From assembly GCA_037043455.1 (NCBI GenBank), contig JAWPHD010001292.1:1-64000 (forward strand): 64,000 nt of DNA. Direction: 5' to 3'. Shown piece by piece: positions 34,108 to 46,976 of this stretch. The notes under the pieces were generated by a model. That model did no database searches. It saw nothing but the letters and a program-made list of their open reading frames with translations, and was not told where the DNA came from. This DNA is from Cyrtodaria siliqua (lineage: Eukaryota; Mollusca; Bivalvia; Adapedonta; Hiatellidae). Within the stretch, counting starts at the first letter, position 1, and every line of letters begins with the position of its first letter. Made by a program: the position numbers and the translations under genes.

Positions 34108-34399
34108 ACTGATGAAATCGCCATATAAAAACGAAATAGCTACTGACCTTGGCATATATCGAAAAAAATGAGCGTATTATATTCTAACGCTTTAGCGAAA
34201 TGCACAGTATACCTTTACGAGTCTAAAAACGATCCGACATCAACCCAGGGCCGATCCTGACATAGATGGTACACGCTAACAAAACTAATTCACACAGCTT
34301 GAAATCACCAAACAAAACTAAGTCATATACATTTAATATCTCTCGCAGACTGTCAAGTCCGTCAACTGTAACCGACTTCAAAATGTCTCTTTCACTAGA

Positions 34400-34545
34400 G
34401 ATGTATGTCTTGGTAGCATATTTCACTACCGCTCATGAACAGTCTCAATCAAACCGAGACTGCAATATTTCGTATGTGTCGTTTTCGGCCGTTTCCAAAG
34501 GTCCATTATCATACTCTTTTTTGGTATTTATAAACACAATTGACC
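34400..34545 (-). repeat. Two-hairpin element, diverged family (copy 2)
   Basis: Reverse orientation of 6150-6300: 'cactaccgctcatgaacagt', 'ctcaatcaaaccgagactgc' and 'cggccgtttccaaaggtcca'. Stem 1 (AGTCTC/GAGACT) and stem 2 (GGTAG/CTACC core) are retained. Confidence 0.6.
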
Positions 34546-35070
34546 TAACGTGAACCCACGGTAAGGTCACTTGACGTGTGTAAACAAAAAATACGACCCA
34601 ACATGAACCCAAAGTGGGGTCAATAATGACTCGAGTTTGGTTGGCTCCCGGCGTCTGTATTCTGTATGACTGAGTTAATTGACATAAACATATGGTCAAT
34701 TACTTTTCATGGTTCTATGTTGTCAGTTGATACCTATAATAAAGGCCGTGAACCCACTGATGTAGAATTCTACCAAACTTTTCGAATATAAAGGGCACTA
34801 TTTCTGCCAAATAAATATTGTTTCTGATATTATGTTCACATCAATAGTGTTGAATTAATGTCATCTCTTATATCATTGACATTGTCCATGCCTATAATAT
34901 GCATTTGGATGAAAATTTCAATTAACCATACCCCATCCATTTTGGAGTTTCTTTTCAAAGATGGCTGACCGATAGTCCTTAACGTATATCTGATCAGTCA
35001 GAAACATGGCGTCTCTAAACAAGTTCCAGACGGGCGATGTCTGATAGTAACATAGTTGTTTCATTGGTTT
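34546..35070. other. No feature recognised
   Basis: Non-coding, between the hairpin element and the gypsy fragment. Confidence 0.5.
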
Positions 35071-35071
35071 A

Positions 35072-35500
35072 AGCAGTGAGATGCGTGACCGCGACTCCTA
35101 ACAAAAAGGAAAGGAGAAATTGTGCGCGGATCACAAAAGACACGTTAAATATAGCAATATCGCTGAGGGAGATAAGGTTTTGGTAAAACAAAATCGAAAT
35201 AATAAGCTTGACACGCCGTTTAGTCCGAAACCGCACACTGTTGTTCAGAAAAACGGAAACAGCGTAATATTTCGTGCCGACGATGACAGTGTCGAATACC
35301 GACGGAATGTTCCGCATGTAAAAAAATACAATGACAAAAACTTGCCTCAGCCAGACTCTGTGTCTCATGATTTAATGGAAAATATGAGTGAAATGTCTGA
35401 ACATATGAAAACAGATCAAATTAGTGAAGAGACAAAAAATTCTCGAACCGAGAGAATTAAGAAAACACCAGAAAAACGCAAAGACTATAATCTGGATTAA
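35072..35500 (+). pseudogene. Gypsy-type retrotransposon, integrase C-terminal fragment
   Basis: The frame reads EMRDRDS-stop-QKGKEKLCADHKRHVK, then the integrase C-terminal landmarks GDKVLVKQNRNNKL, TPFSPKPHTVV and RRNVPHVKKY, and ends in a charged tail (stop 35498-35500). The zinc-binding and DDE domains, reverse transcriptase and gag are absent, and an in-frame TAA lies at about 35100. Integrase would join element DNA to the chromosome; this piece cannot. No flanking LTR was recognised. Confidence 0.75.
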
Positions 35501-36506
35501 AACTCAATTCAGGCCCTTGTGGAATTATGGCATCCCTCTTGTAACACAACAATCTAATGGACAGTGACCTTCAGTTTGACTTGTTCTGAGACATCTGTCA
35601 GTTTCATGTGTAAATTACTAGATTGTGTGTTTCCTGGGAAAGTGTGGACTGTAATGTTATTCTACGTCAAAGATAATGTAATGATATTAAACTGGAATGA
35701 CCATTAATTGCGCCGTTAGATGAATTAATAAGCGGTGGTTAACAATTCCCACGGACTTTCTTTGAACATTGAGCTGTCTGCAGCCACTCACGGACAAAGA
35801 TAAATGGCTATTAACTGACACCTGTTGATAAGATCACAGACTGTATGAACTATCTTGAACTTTGGAAAGTTGCAGAGAATTTTGACTTCAACTCAGAGGT
35901 CTTAAACTATTACAATTATGAATGAAATTGATATGTTATATTTTCAAAGATTGATATATATTTTGGGGAACTCTTTGAGTGACATTTTCTGTTATTTCCT
36001 TTATTAAATTAGCAGGTAAAACTGATACTTCCCCTGATTTGGCTTTCTTTGTTCACCGTCGGGATGTCCTTGTGTTGTTCTTCTTTGGGGGCATTCTCTG
36101 AAATAGTGAATACAGCGAGGGACACCATGTTTGCGATTATTATTACGTGCCGCTGCGTCGTGCGAGTGCTGAAGAAGGCCATTAGTGCATATGTGAATCA
36201 AAAAGTGTAAGAGTAATTGAGCGCTATATACGGCCTTAGTAATAATGCATTTAAAGGGACACACGGCAAAATTGAAGACAGTATCGATCAATGAAATCGA
36301 TTCCTCGATTCGATTATCCAGTATCATTTTAAATTAAACATGCTTGCATATATTTAAAAGAAATGTAGTTTTCAGTACTTAGTCTTACTGAACCAGAATT
36401 ATATATGTATATCTCTCTCTCTATATATATTGGTGCACTATTGTCAACAATTATCCATATGCAAACGAATTAATTTGATTTGATACTTTACTCGTGGCGC
36501 CTCTAT
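35501..36506. other. No clear feature
   Basis: Possibly the 3' non-coding part of the gypsy remnant, but without a matching repeat I cannot support that. A short CT/AT run lies at 36411-36430. Confidence 0.4.
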
Positions 36507-38440
36507 TTATGCCAGGAGATTGAACGCCGCTCTGATAAGGCACTTGACACCTCTAAGTATGATAGTGGACTAAAATACCGCTCTGCAATAAGGCACTTAA
36601 CGACTCTATGTATGAGAGGGCACTAAAATACCGCTCTGTAATAAGGCACTTATGCCAGGAGACTGAACGCCGCTCTGATAAGGCACTTGACGCCTCTATG
36701 TATGAGAGGGGATTAAAATACCGGTTTGTAATAAGGCACTTAAACACCTCTATGTATGAGAGGGCACTAATGCAACACTAGGGCACTCAAAGAATGCTAT
36801 GCAATAAGGCACTTAACGCCTCTATTTATGAGAGGTGATTGAAATACCACTCTGTAATAAGGCACTTGACTCCTCTATGTATGCGAGAGTACTAAAATAA
36901 TGAATGCTCTGTAATAAGGCACTTAACGCCTCTATGTATGAGAGGGCACTCAACGCCGCACTGTAGTAAAGCACTAGACGCATCTATGCCTCTGCTCTGT
37001 AATAGGGCACTTGACGCCTGTATCTATGAGAGGGCACTAAAACAACACTATCATAAGACACTTGACGCCTCTATGACTCTATGTATTAGCGGGAATAAAC
37101 AATTCTCTGTAATAAGGCAATTGATGCCTCTATATGAATGAGATGGCGCACTAAAAGCAGCACTGTAATAAGGCCCTTGGCGCCTCTATGTATGCGAGGG
37201 AACTACAACAACACTGTAGTAAGGCATTTAACGTCTCTATGTATGAGATGGGACACTAAACGCCGCACTGTAATAAGGCACTTGACGCCTGTATGTATGA
37301 GTGGGGCAATAAACACTGTTCTGTAATAAGGCACTTGACCCCTCTATGTATGAGAGGGCACTAGATACCGCACTGTAATAATGCGCTTGACGCCTCTATT
37401 TATGAAAGGAAACTAAACACTGTTCTGGATTAAGGGACTTGACTCCTCTATGTATGAGAGGTAAATAAACACTGCTCTATAATAAGGCATTTGACGCCTC
37501 CATGTATGAGAGGGAACTAAACACTGCTCTGTAATAAGGCATTTGACGCCTCCATGTATGAGAGGGAACTAAGCACTGCTCTGTAAAAAAGCACTTGACC
37601 CCTCTATGTATGAGAGTGCACTCAACATTGCTCTATAGTAAGGCATTTGACGCCTCTATATATGAGAGGGAACTAACCACTGCTCTGTAATAAGGCACTT
37701 GACGCCTCTATGTATGAGAGGGAACTAAACACTGCTCTGTAATAAGGCACTTGACCCCTTTATGTATGAGATGGGCACTGAACAATACTCTGTAATAAGA
37801 CTTTTAATGCCTTATGTATGATATGGAACTAAACACTGCACTGTACTAAGGCACTTGACGCCTTTATCTATGAGAGGGAACTCAAAATTGCTCTATAATA
37901 AGGTATTTGACGGTTCTATGTATGAGAGGGAACTAAACACTACTCTGTTATAAGGCACTTGAAGCCTATACGTATGATAGGGAACTAAACCCTGCTTTGT
38001 AATAAGGCACCTGACCCCTCTATGTATGAGAGGGGCACTGAACACTGCTCTGTAATAAGACTGTTGATGCCTATATGTATGATAGGGAACTAAACACTGC
38101 TCTGTACTAAGGCACTTGACGTCTCTATGTATGAGAGGGAACTCAACACTGCTCTATAATAAGGCACTTGACGGCTCTATGTATGAGAGGGAACTAAACA
38201 CTGCTCTGTAAGAAGGCTCTTGACGCCTCTATGTATGAGAGGGAACTAAACACTGCTCTGTAATAAGGCACTTGACGCCTCTATGTATGAGAGGGAACTC
38301 AACACTGCTCTGTAATAAGGCACTTGACGACTCTATGTAATTATAGGATCTTAACGATTACATGTGTGAGAAGACACTAAACAACGCTCTTTAATAAGGC
38401 GCGTGATGCCTCCATATGTGGGAGGGCGAATGGTGCGGTT
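36507..38440 (+). repeat. 52-bp satellite, about 37 units, each with a small hairpin
   Basis: The unit runs 'ggcacttgacgcctctatgt', 'atgagagggaactaaacact' and 'gctctgtaataa'. The CCTCT...AGAGG arms form a 5-bp stem around 'atgtatg'. The left part is irregular, the centre regular. The edge phrase 'atgccaggaga' plus 'tgaacgccgctctgataagg' appears at 36508 and again at 36652. Confidence 0.9.
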
Positions 38441-39146
38441 CTGTGCGTAGTATTTGTTAATTTGCAAAAAGGGGAGCTTAAACATATTTAATTACGTTTC
38501 TTTTCGAGAGGAATACGTTGAACGCGGGTCTTCTGTATTTTCGAATGAAATACTTTATTATTGACAGTACTATGCAGTATGATGGTAAATTTCTGTAGGG
38601 CCCTCTGAGACTATTATACAAATATTATTGCTCGTTATTGGTAAGGTATACCCCCTCAGACAAAAACGTGTCCATGCAGCACTTTCCTTCTGTGGGAGAA
38701 AGGAAATTGTTGTTATGCGACCAAAACTAGCGTAATTGTACGCAGGTTACCGACTCAAGATGTCGTTTACGATTCAGGCCTTGTGATTTAACATGTTCTA
38801 GTCTCTGTGTCTCTCGTACCTTGGCAATAGCTGAGTTGACACACTGCGATCGACCCTACATTGTATCGATGATGGATCAAAGACATAATCGGGCCTATAC
38901 TATCGCACTTTGCCAATAATTCGACTGAGGACAAAGTCGTACCACCTTTCGCACAAAAACTTACGTTCCAGGATTGTTCTAATCACAATCGTGTGTCTAT
39001 GCCATCCTTAATGCAAACTTCGAGACGCCTGGGAATTGAATGTCCCAATATCATGGCGTTCAATGGCATTTTACAATATGAAAATATATTTGTAGCTATA
39101 TAATAATATAGTGTGCCCTTGCCTGATAACGACTATTCCGTATTTA
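38441..39146. other. No feature recognised
   Basis: Somewhat less AT-rich sequence without a long frame. Confidence 0.5.
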
Positions 39147-39274
39147 ATATATTCGTGTTGTGGTATAAACTCAGAAGCGCGTAATTGGTTATCCAACAGG
39201 GGTGTGGTCGGACGTACAATGAGCAAACGATTTGCATAAATCTCCAATATCTTCGCAATTAGATCATTTATGGT
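39147..39274 (+). repeat. Y repeat, partial copy
   Basis: 'attcgtgttgtggtataaac' to 'cgcaattagatcatttatg' matches the second half of Y. It stands alone without X. Confidence 0.7.
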
Positions 39275-39711
39275 CATATACCACTATTGCATTTTCCATA
39301 GGGTTACATTACAGCGCTTTGGCCTTAAACACATATCACACATCTAAGGGAACCTTTTAGGCTACTTTATTTTCAAGAACTATCCTAGAAACACTTAATA
39401 AAGTGCCAGAAATTGGGAGTTTTATAATGTTTTCACCTACTTTCGGTTTGATGAAGTTGACCGTCGGTCACGCAGCAAATAAAAGTGAATTTCTGATAAT
39501 TTACTATCCCTGCAATTTTCTCAATAAAATAGCCCAGATGCAAAAAAATAAAAGTTCTATTTTTTTTATCACCTACACATATTATTTTGACATCACTTAT
39601 GATTTAGGCAATTCTACCCAATCAGAAAATAGCTCTTTCGAAAAATATATACCCTAATAGAACTATACTTTTTTCAGCCAATTAGCAGCCCCGAAACAAT
39701 AGTGGTATGTG
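39275..39711. other. No feature recognised
   Basis: AT-rich. The plus-strand frame at 39403-39657 has no family features. Confidence 0.5.
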
Positions 39712-39905
39712 ACCTTTATTTTACTATCGAATAGATTCCTAGGGCTCTTTAGCGGACTCAGATACACGGGGTTGCCCTATCCGAGTGTAAGGGAAATGTT
39801 CTGCCTACGGACACATCAAAGAAACACAGAGGAGCTAGTGAGGCTCGAACCCGAGGAGTTCGGATTCAAAGTTGGTCGGTTTATCCAACAGGAGAAGTCT
39901 TGATA
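39712..39905 (-). mobile_element. tRNA-derived SINE, minus strand
   Basis: On the minus strand 'ctcctcgggttcgagcctca' contains a B box. The body ends in 'ctaggaatctattcgatag', shared with the SINE at 41789-42108. The A box is poorly preserved and no target duplication was identified. Confidence 0.5.
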
Positions 39906-41482
39906 GGAAATTTTAAAACACCTCAATAACCAATCAGCATTGAGTATTTAAATAAAACTAAAATTTAACCGTATAAGAAGACGAGTATTCGACTACATTG
40001 TAGATGGCGAAACAAAAAGCTGTGACTAATGCCTTGGTCCTAAAAGAGCCATAACTCCCGTAGAAATCGTTTAATGTAAATGACGATGTCAAATGATCGT
40101 CTTCTCATGCTTTAAAAATGGTTATGGAATATCGCTTCAGCCTTGGGATCATCAAGCCCAATCTTTGTAGCGTTAAAGTAGAAATATAATAGTTCTCATA
40201 ATTAAGTGTATGTAATTACTATTACGGATTAAAAAAACATATTTCATACATATTAACAAAGACACATAAGCCACACAAGTCGCATGTGTATTTATAAACT
40301 AAAGTCAAACGTGATAAAAGGTCATCCTTTATTAAGAGACGTCATTTCAATTCCCAATTGTATTGTTTTAAATTAAAATGCCTCTGTATTAAGATATTTC
40401 CTGTGCTAAGATTAAAGAGTTTATATGCAATTATAGACGAGTGTATTGGTAATTATCACCAGACACGTTTACACACTCAACATTTTAAAACCATCCCTGT
40501 GTCTTTGTAAAAAGTTCATAACAGAGAATAATGCATTTAGATTTATAGAATAAAGTAATTGACAACTGCCAAATAAAAGCCAGAAGATGTCGCTGGTGCA
40601 TGTTTCTATATAAATTATGCATGTTTCACATCAGAGGTCCCTTTTTCTATATTTTGAATAAACTACAGTAAAATAGATTATGAAAAGTTACACAAATACA
40701 CATTTAAACATGTTAAATCAATTGGTGTATTTATTTGTTTAAGCAATCATTTGCAAAGTATGGTTTCAAAACATAATTTAAACCAACTGTCAAACAATTT
40801 GAATTTGCCGGGAGGAGCCTATGAGGTTATGACACTTTCTAATACAGAATGAAAACATTTCCCACCTGGCTGTGTTTATCAACAAGGTGCTGCATCAGAC
40901 GGCTTATGAACTACTCTGTATTGTCATCAAAATCAGACAATGTAAAGCAACACAATTTAAAGCGGGTTGTGAACAGACCTTCAAAAAGGCACCAAATCTT
41001 GATTGTGAGTGCTTATAACTGTATAGGAAACGTTTCAATGTTCATTTTTGTGAAATATTATTGTGATTTAATTCAAATATAGAGTCGGCTACTTCAGCAT
41101 GTGTATATATGACAATCTTTACATCAGCTATTTTAGTTGACAGTCAGGCTGTGTGCAGCAGTGGTAATTTGATAGGCCCCTCCAACAAATATTTACTACC
41201 CCGGCAGTATATGTTTGGGGTTTAACACCCTCACTACCATTCAATTCACTCGTTCATGCAACTTAAATATATTATCATTTAGACCAAAAGCATTACCACG
41301 TCTTCGGTATGGATAATATTTCTGACGAAACATTTCATTAATATACGGCAGATTATATTCAGTGCAATGACACACGTCTGGAAAACTTATGTCACATATA
41401 TTCTGCGGAAACGTTTGGCAGATAGAATAAATTTAGTAAAAATGTAAAACTTGTTTTAGGAAGATAACCCAAAACACGCATA
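39906..41482. other. Mostly unannotated
   Basis: Only a remnant of the ~270-bp unit (40130-40190) is recognisable. The rest is AT-rich and non-coding. Confidence 0.5.
40130..40190 (-). repeat. Remnant of the ~270-bp unit
   Basis: 'ggaatatcgcttcagccttg' is followed by 'ggatcatcaagcccaatctt', joining two parts of the unit that are normally about 200 bp apart. This is an internally deleted copy. Confidence 0.55.
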
Positions 41483-41592
41483 TGAAACAATTACAAGGCA
41501 GACTAGAAACAATTACAAGGCAGTCTAGAAATAATTTCAAGGCAGACTAGAAACAATTACAAGGCAGTCAAGAAACAATTACAAGGCAGACA
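41483..41592 (+). repeat. 22-bp tandem repeat, five units
   Basis: 'gaaacaattacaaggcagac' variants begin at 41483, 41505, 41527, 41549 and 41571. It lies at the end of a minus-strand Penelope-like tail, as the 42-bp array lies in a plus-strand one. Confidence 0.85.
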
Positions 41593-41690
41593 AGAAGCAA
41601 AGTCTGCGACACCACAAACATAAACGTGTTGATAATAGGGGTACCGGTCAGTGGCAAAAAAGTCCGCTGGGAAGCTCGCCGGTGATTGGG
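41593..41690 (-). repeat. Penelope-like 3' end, short
   Basis: 'gtctgcgacaccacaaacat' and 'ggtcagtggcaaaaaagtcc' match the minus-strand tail at 8515-8600. Confidence 0.55.
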
Positions 41691-41788
41691 CGAATTCCCC
41701 ATTTTTCTTTTCTTAAAGTTGATATTTATAACGAGCCATTATAATATTGGTGACCACCTAACCTGAATGAACGTATTTTATTAAAACT

Positions 41789-42108
41789 GAGGGCTGGCGT
41801 GGCGCAGTCGGTAGCGCGGCGGATTTGTAACCGGAGGCCCCGGGTTCAATCCTCCGTGGTGCCACTGAGTTCCGTCGGTGTGTTCTTGGGCAAGACACTT
41901 TCCGTCAGCCTCGTCCGTCGAATGGGGACGTATACCGGGCTGTATCGGTCTATCCTCCGAGCACGTAAAAGAACCATAGGAATCTATTCGATAATAAGAG
42001 TATGGCACGGTTCCCGGATTCCTATATATCCTTCCCCCCTCTCTGGGGCGGCTCTAAATAACCTATACTGTGTTGATGAGCCGTTAAACAACATTCAATT
42101 CAATTCAA
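41789..42108 (+). mobile_element. Full-length tRNA-derived SINE with 12-bp target duplication
   Basis: The head resembles a tRNA: A box 'tggcgcagtcgg' (41800-41811) and B box 'ggttcaatcc' (41843-41852), with 'ttgtaa' in the anticodon position (Thr-TGU possible). The body has 'cttgggcaagacacttt' and 'aatggggacgtataccgggc', then 'taggaatctattcgataata'. The tail is a short (ATTCA)n run. TTTATTAAAACT flanks it exactly (41777-41788 and 42109-42120). The central 'gggcaagacactt' phrase is of the kind shared by broad SINE superfamilies; I cannot name which. RNA polymerase III would transcribe it and a partner LINE would mobilise it. Confidence 0.85.
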
Positions 42109-42120
42109 TTTATTAAAACT

Positions 42121-42534
42121 AGCTGCACAAACTATATCTTCTTTTATATTACAAAGAAAAATTCTTGATTGCAAGTATTTCGAGATATAACTGCAAAAAG
42201 GAGAAAAATGGTCGAAAAGAAACCACAACAACCAAATGCAATGGTACCATTGTTCCAAACTGTACCGCAAACTAAATCAGATGAGTGAATTTAACAGTCA
42301 GTGAACATCATGACAATCAACAACATAACTGTAGAAGGGCGAAATCACAAAAACAATATCATAAGTGAAGAACGGAACCATCTCACTATTTATTTGCACT
42401 TTTCTCCGCTAATGGGGATATATGTCGTGCTATCAAGATTGACAGAAATGCAAGTACAATTTAGTATGATTGATGATCCAGACTGGCCTAGATACTGTGC
42501 CAGAATAGTGTCGTATGTTCAGTGAGACTAAGCT
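42121..42534. other. No feature recognised
   Basis: A 74-codon plus-strand frame at 42301-42525 has no recognisable domain. Confidence 0.5.
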
Positions 42535-42650
42535 GAGTAATTTATGGATGCCTGGGTAATTTATGGATGCCTTGGTAATTATAGATGTCTGTGTAATTTA
42601 TGGGCTTCTGGGTATTTATGGACGTCTGGGTAATTTATGGATGATTGTCA
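42535..42650 (+). repeat. ~20-bp degenerate tandem repeat
   Basis: 'ggtaatttatggatgcct' variants occur five to six times in a row. Confidence 0.7.
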
Positions 42651-42764
42651 TACGTTATGAACATACAGAGATGGATACGTTTTGGACTGAATAGAAACAT
42701 TCGAAGACTGTGTGTACAGTTGAATTGTACATGACGCTAAAGTATGAGGTATATAAACCGTATA

Positions 42765-42880
42765 TGGACCTAGAATAACCTGTTAGTTGGACCTAGATTA
42801 ATATGTTAGCTGGACCTAGATTAATCTGCTAGCTGGACATAGAACAATCTATTAGCTGGACATAGAATAATCTGTTAAAT
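42765..42880 (+). repeat. ~25-bp degenerate tandem repeat
   Basis: 'gctggacctagattaatctg' variants occur about five times, drifting to 'gctggacatagaataatctg' at the right. Confidence 0.7.
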
Positions 42881-43472
42881 AACACTGCTGGGTATGGGAT
42901 AGCGGTAAATGACAAAAGCAAGGTATGCACTAGGATGACCAAAAGGCATGAGAACACATTTATATACAGATGTTTCATAAATAACGTCATAATATATGGA
43001 AACTATTTTATTATATAAATAAATGGTTGACTGAAAACATAAAGTCTCTATCCAGCCATCAACAGGCACATTTTACAACAGATGGCTTACATTTTTCGAA
43101 AATCCGAGCACTATGGACACAACATGAAGGCTTTAACTGGCCAGACCAAAACCAAACCTGGAACTAGGAGTTTTTGATCTTTGAACATAAAATGTACTTT
43201 TATATTCGTAATTTCCATTTTGTTAATTCTATCTTCTCCGTTTATCGTCTCCTCAAATGGAGACCTTTAAGGAAAAACATGACGTTTTATTTTCTGTGTA
43301 TTAGATGAAGACGATAATGATTTAAAAAACAAGGGTCACGTGATAGACATATTACTTTAAATGGACTTATATTTGCACATTGATGCTGTTTATGTGATAC
43401 AACGTAAAATGAAAACGTGACAATGATATTCGTACATCGCATTCATTTGTGTTTTGTTAATAACAGTTGAAA
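42881..43472. other. No feature recognised
   Basis: Non-coding spacer before the 46-bp satellite. Confidence 0.5.
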
Positions 43473-46400
43473 GGGTACTTCTGTATTAAATGTTATATAT
43501 TTAGTATCAGCAACGGCATTGAATGGTAGTTGTATATGTTATATATTTAGTATCGACAACGACATTGAATGGTAGTTGTATATGTTATATATTTAGTATC
43601 GACAACGACATTGAATGGTAGTTGTATATGTTTTATATTTAGTATCGACAACGATATTGAATGGTAGTTGTATATGTTATATATTTAGTATCGACAACGA
43701 CATTGAATGGTAGTTGTATATGTTATATATTTAGTATCGACAACGACATTGAATGGTAGTTGTATATGTTTTATATTTAGTATCGACAACGACATTGAAT
43801 GGTAGTTGTATATGTTTTATATTTAGTATCGACAACGACATTTAATGGTAGTTGTATATGTTATATATTTAGTATCGACAACGGCATTGAATGGTAGATG
43901 TATATGTTATATATTTAGTATCGACAACGACATTGAATGGTAGTTGTATATGTTATATATTTAGTATCGACAACGACATTGAATGGTAGTTGTATATGTT
44001 TTATATTTAGTATCGACAACGACATTGAATGGTAGTTGTATATGTTTTATATTTAGTATCGACAACGATATTGAATGGTAGTTGTATATGTTATATATTT
44101 AGTATCGACAACGATATTGAATGGTAGTTGTATATGTTATATATTTAGTATCGACAACGATATTGAATGGTAGTTGTATATGTTATATATTTAGTATCGA
44201 CAACGACATTGAATGGTAGTTGTATATGTTATATATTTAGTATCGACAACGACATTGAATGGTAGTTGTATATGTTATATATTTAGTATCGACAACGACA
44301 TTGAATGGTAGTTGTATATGTTATATATTTAGTATCGACAACGACATTGAATGGTAGTTGTATATGTTTTATATTTAGTATCGGCAACGACATTGAATGG
44401 TAGTTGTATATGTTTTATATTTAGTATCGACAACGACATTGAATGGTAGTTGTATATGTTTTATATTTAGTATCGACAATTGAATGGTAGTTGTATATGT
44501 TATATATTTAGTATCGGGTACTTCTGTATTAAATGTTATATATTTAGTATCAGCAACGGCATTGAATGGTAGTTGTATATGTTATATATTTAGTATCGGC
44601 AACGACATTGAATGGTAGTTGTATATGTTTTATATTTAGTATCGACAACGACATTGAATGGTAGTTGTATATGTTATATATTTAGTATCGACAACGACAT
44701 TGAATGGTAGTTGTATATGTTTTATATTTAGTATCGACAACGGCATTGAATGGTAGTTGTATATGTTATATATTTAGTATCGACAACGACATTGAATGGT
44801 AGTTGTATATGTTTTATATTTAGTATCGACAACGATATTGAATGGTAGTTGTATATATTTTATATTTAGTATCGACAACGGCATTGAATGGTAGTAGTAT
44901 ATGTTTTATATTTAGTATCGACAACGACATTGAATGGTAGTTGTATATGTTATATATTAAGTATCGACAACGATATTGAATGGTAGTTGTATATGTTTTA
45001 TATTTAGTATCGGCAACGACATTGAATGGTAGTTGTATATGTTTTATATTTAGTATCGACAACGGCATTGAATGGTAGTTGTATATGTTATATATTTAGT
45101 ATCGACAACGATATTGAATGGTAGTTGTATATGTTTTATATTTAGTATCGACAACGATATTGAATGGTAGTTGTATATGTTATATATTTAGTATCGACAA
45201 CGATATTGAATGGTAGTTGTATATGTTATATATTTAGTATCGACAACGATATTGAATGGTAGTTGTATATGTTATATATTTAGTATCGACAACGATATTG
45301 AATGGTAGTTGTATATGTTATATATTTAGTATCGACAACGACATTGAATGGTAGTTGTATATGTTATATATGTAGTATCGACAACGATATTGAATGGTAG
45401 TTGTATATGTTATATATTTAGTATCGACAACGACATTGAATGGTAGATGTATATGTTATATATTTAGTATCGACAACGACATTGAATGGTAGTTGTCTAT
45501 GTTTTATATTTAGTATCGGCAACGACATTGAATGGTTGTTGTATATGTTTTATATTTAGTATCGACAACGACATTGAATGGTAGTTGTATATGTTTTATA
45601 TTTAGTATCGACAACGACATTGAATGGTAGTTGTATATGTTATATATTTAGTATCGGGTACTTTTGTATTAAATGTTATATATTTAGTATCAGCAACGGC
45701 ATTGAATGGTAGTTGTATATGTTATATATTTAGTATCGGCAACGACATTGAATGGTAGTTGTATATGTTTTATATTTAGTATCGACAACGACATTGAATG
45801 GTAGTTGTATATGTTTTATATTTAGTATCGACAACGACATTGAATGGTAGTTGTATATGTTTTATATTTAGTATCGGCAACGACATTGAATGGTAGTTGT
45901 ATATGTTTTATATTTAGTATCGACAACGACATTGAATGGTAGTTGTATATGTTATATATTTAGTATCGACAACGATATTGAATGGTAGTTGTATATGTTT
46001 TATATTTAGTATCGACAACGACATTGAATGGTAGTTGTATATGTTTTATATTTAGTATCGACAACGATATTGAATGGTAGTTGTATATGTTTTATATTTA
46101 GTATCGGCAACGACATTGAATGGTAGTTGTATATGTTATATATTTAGTATCGACAACGATATTGAATGGTAGTTGTATATGTTATATATTTAGAATCGAC
46201 AACGATATTGAATGGTAGTTGTATATGTTTTATATTTAGTATCGGCAACGACATTGAATGATAGTTGTATATGTTATATATTTAGTATCGACAACGACAT
46301 TGAATGGTAGTTGTATATGTTTTATATTTAGTATCGGCAACGACATTGAATGGTAGTTGTATATGTTATATATTTAGTATCGACAACGACATTGAATGAT

Positions 46401-46800
46401 AGTTGTTTTCAGTTATATATTTAGTATCGACAACGACATTGAATGGTAGTTGTATATGTTTTATATTTAGTATCGGCAACGACATTGAATGGTAGTTGTA
46501 TATGTTATATATTTAGTATCGACAACGACATTGAATGATAGTTGTTTTCTGTTATATATTTAGTATCGACAACGACATTGAATGGTAGTTGTATATGTTT
46601 TATATTTAGTATCGACAACGATATTGAATGGTAGTTGTATATGTTATATATTTAGTATCGACAACGACATTGAATGGTAGTTGTATATGTTATATATTTA
46701 GTATCGACAACGACATTGAATGGTAGTTGTATATGTTGTATATTTAGTATCGACAACGACATTGAATGGTAGTTGTATATGTTATATACTTAACGATTTC
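43473..46800 (+). repeat. 46-bp satellite, about 72 units
   Basis: The unit runs 'tatatgttatatatttagta', 'tcgacaacgacattgaatgg' and 'tagttg'. The period is measured from 'gaatggtagt' at 43521 and 43567. Units differ mainly at three places: GTTATATA or GTTTTATA, ACGACATT/ACGATATT/ACGGCATT, and CGACAAC or CGGCAAC. The edge unit 'gggtacttctgtattaaatg' recurs inside the array. A minus-strand frame (44820-45068) is a by-product. Confidence 0.95.
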
Positions 46801-46809
46801 CAAAACAAC

Positions 46810-46976
46810 AGTTTTAACCCTTAGCCTGCTAAGGTCGACTACAATAGCCTTTGCGTCCATTGTAAACCCAGATTAGCCTGCGAGTAAACCAAAACGCACC
46901 TTTGTAACATAAATAGAATGGTCTAAATTTAAAGAAAGGACAGTCCATTATACATTCATAGCGGGCTAAAGGTTAA
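46810..46976. mobile_element. MITE with TAACCCTTA-type ends, copy 2
   Basis: 'ttaacccttagcctgcta' and 'tagcgggctaaaggttaa' are the inverted ends. The interior shares 'agcctttgcgtccattgta' and 'acagtccattatacat' with 17357-17572. It abuts the 46-bp satellite. Confidence 0.6.

Noticed and set aside
39403..39657. 84-codon plus-strand frame
   Set aside because: AT-rich, with no domain resemblance or neighbouring gene signals.
44820..45068. 82-codon frame with a repeated peptide
   Set aside because: It lies wholly inside the 46-bp satellite on the opposite strand.
43473..46800. CRISPR-like regular array
   Set aside because: The units are contiguous and nearly identical with no unique spacers, and the context is eukaryotic.
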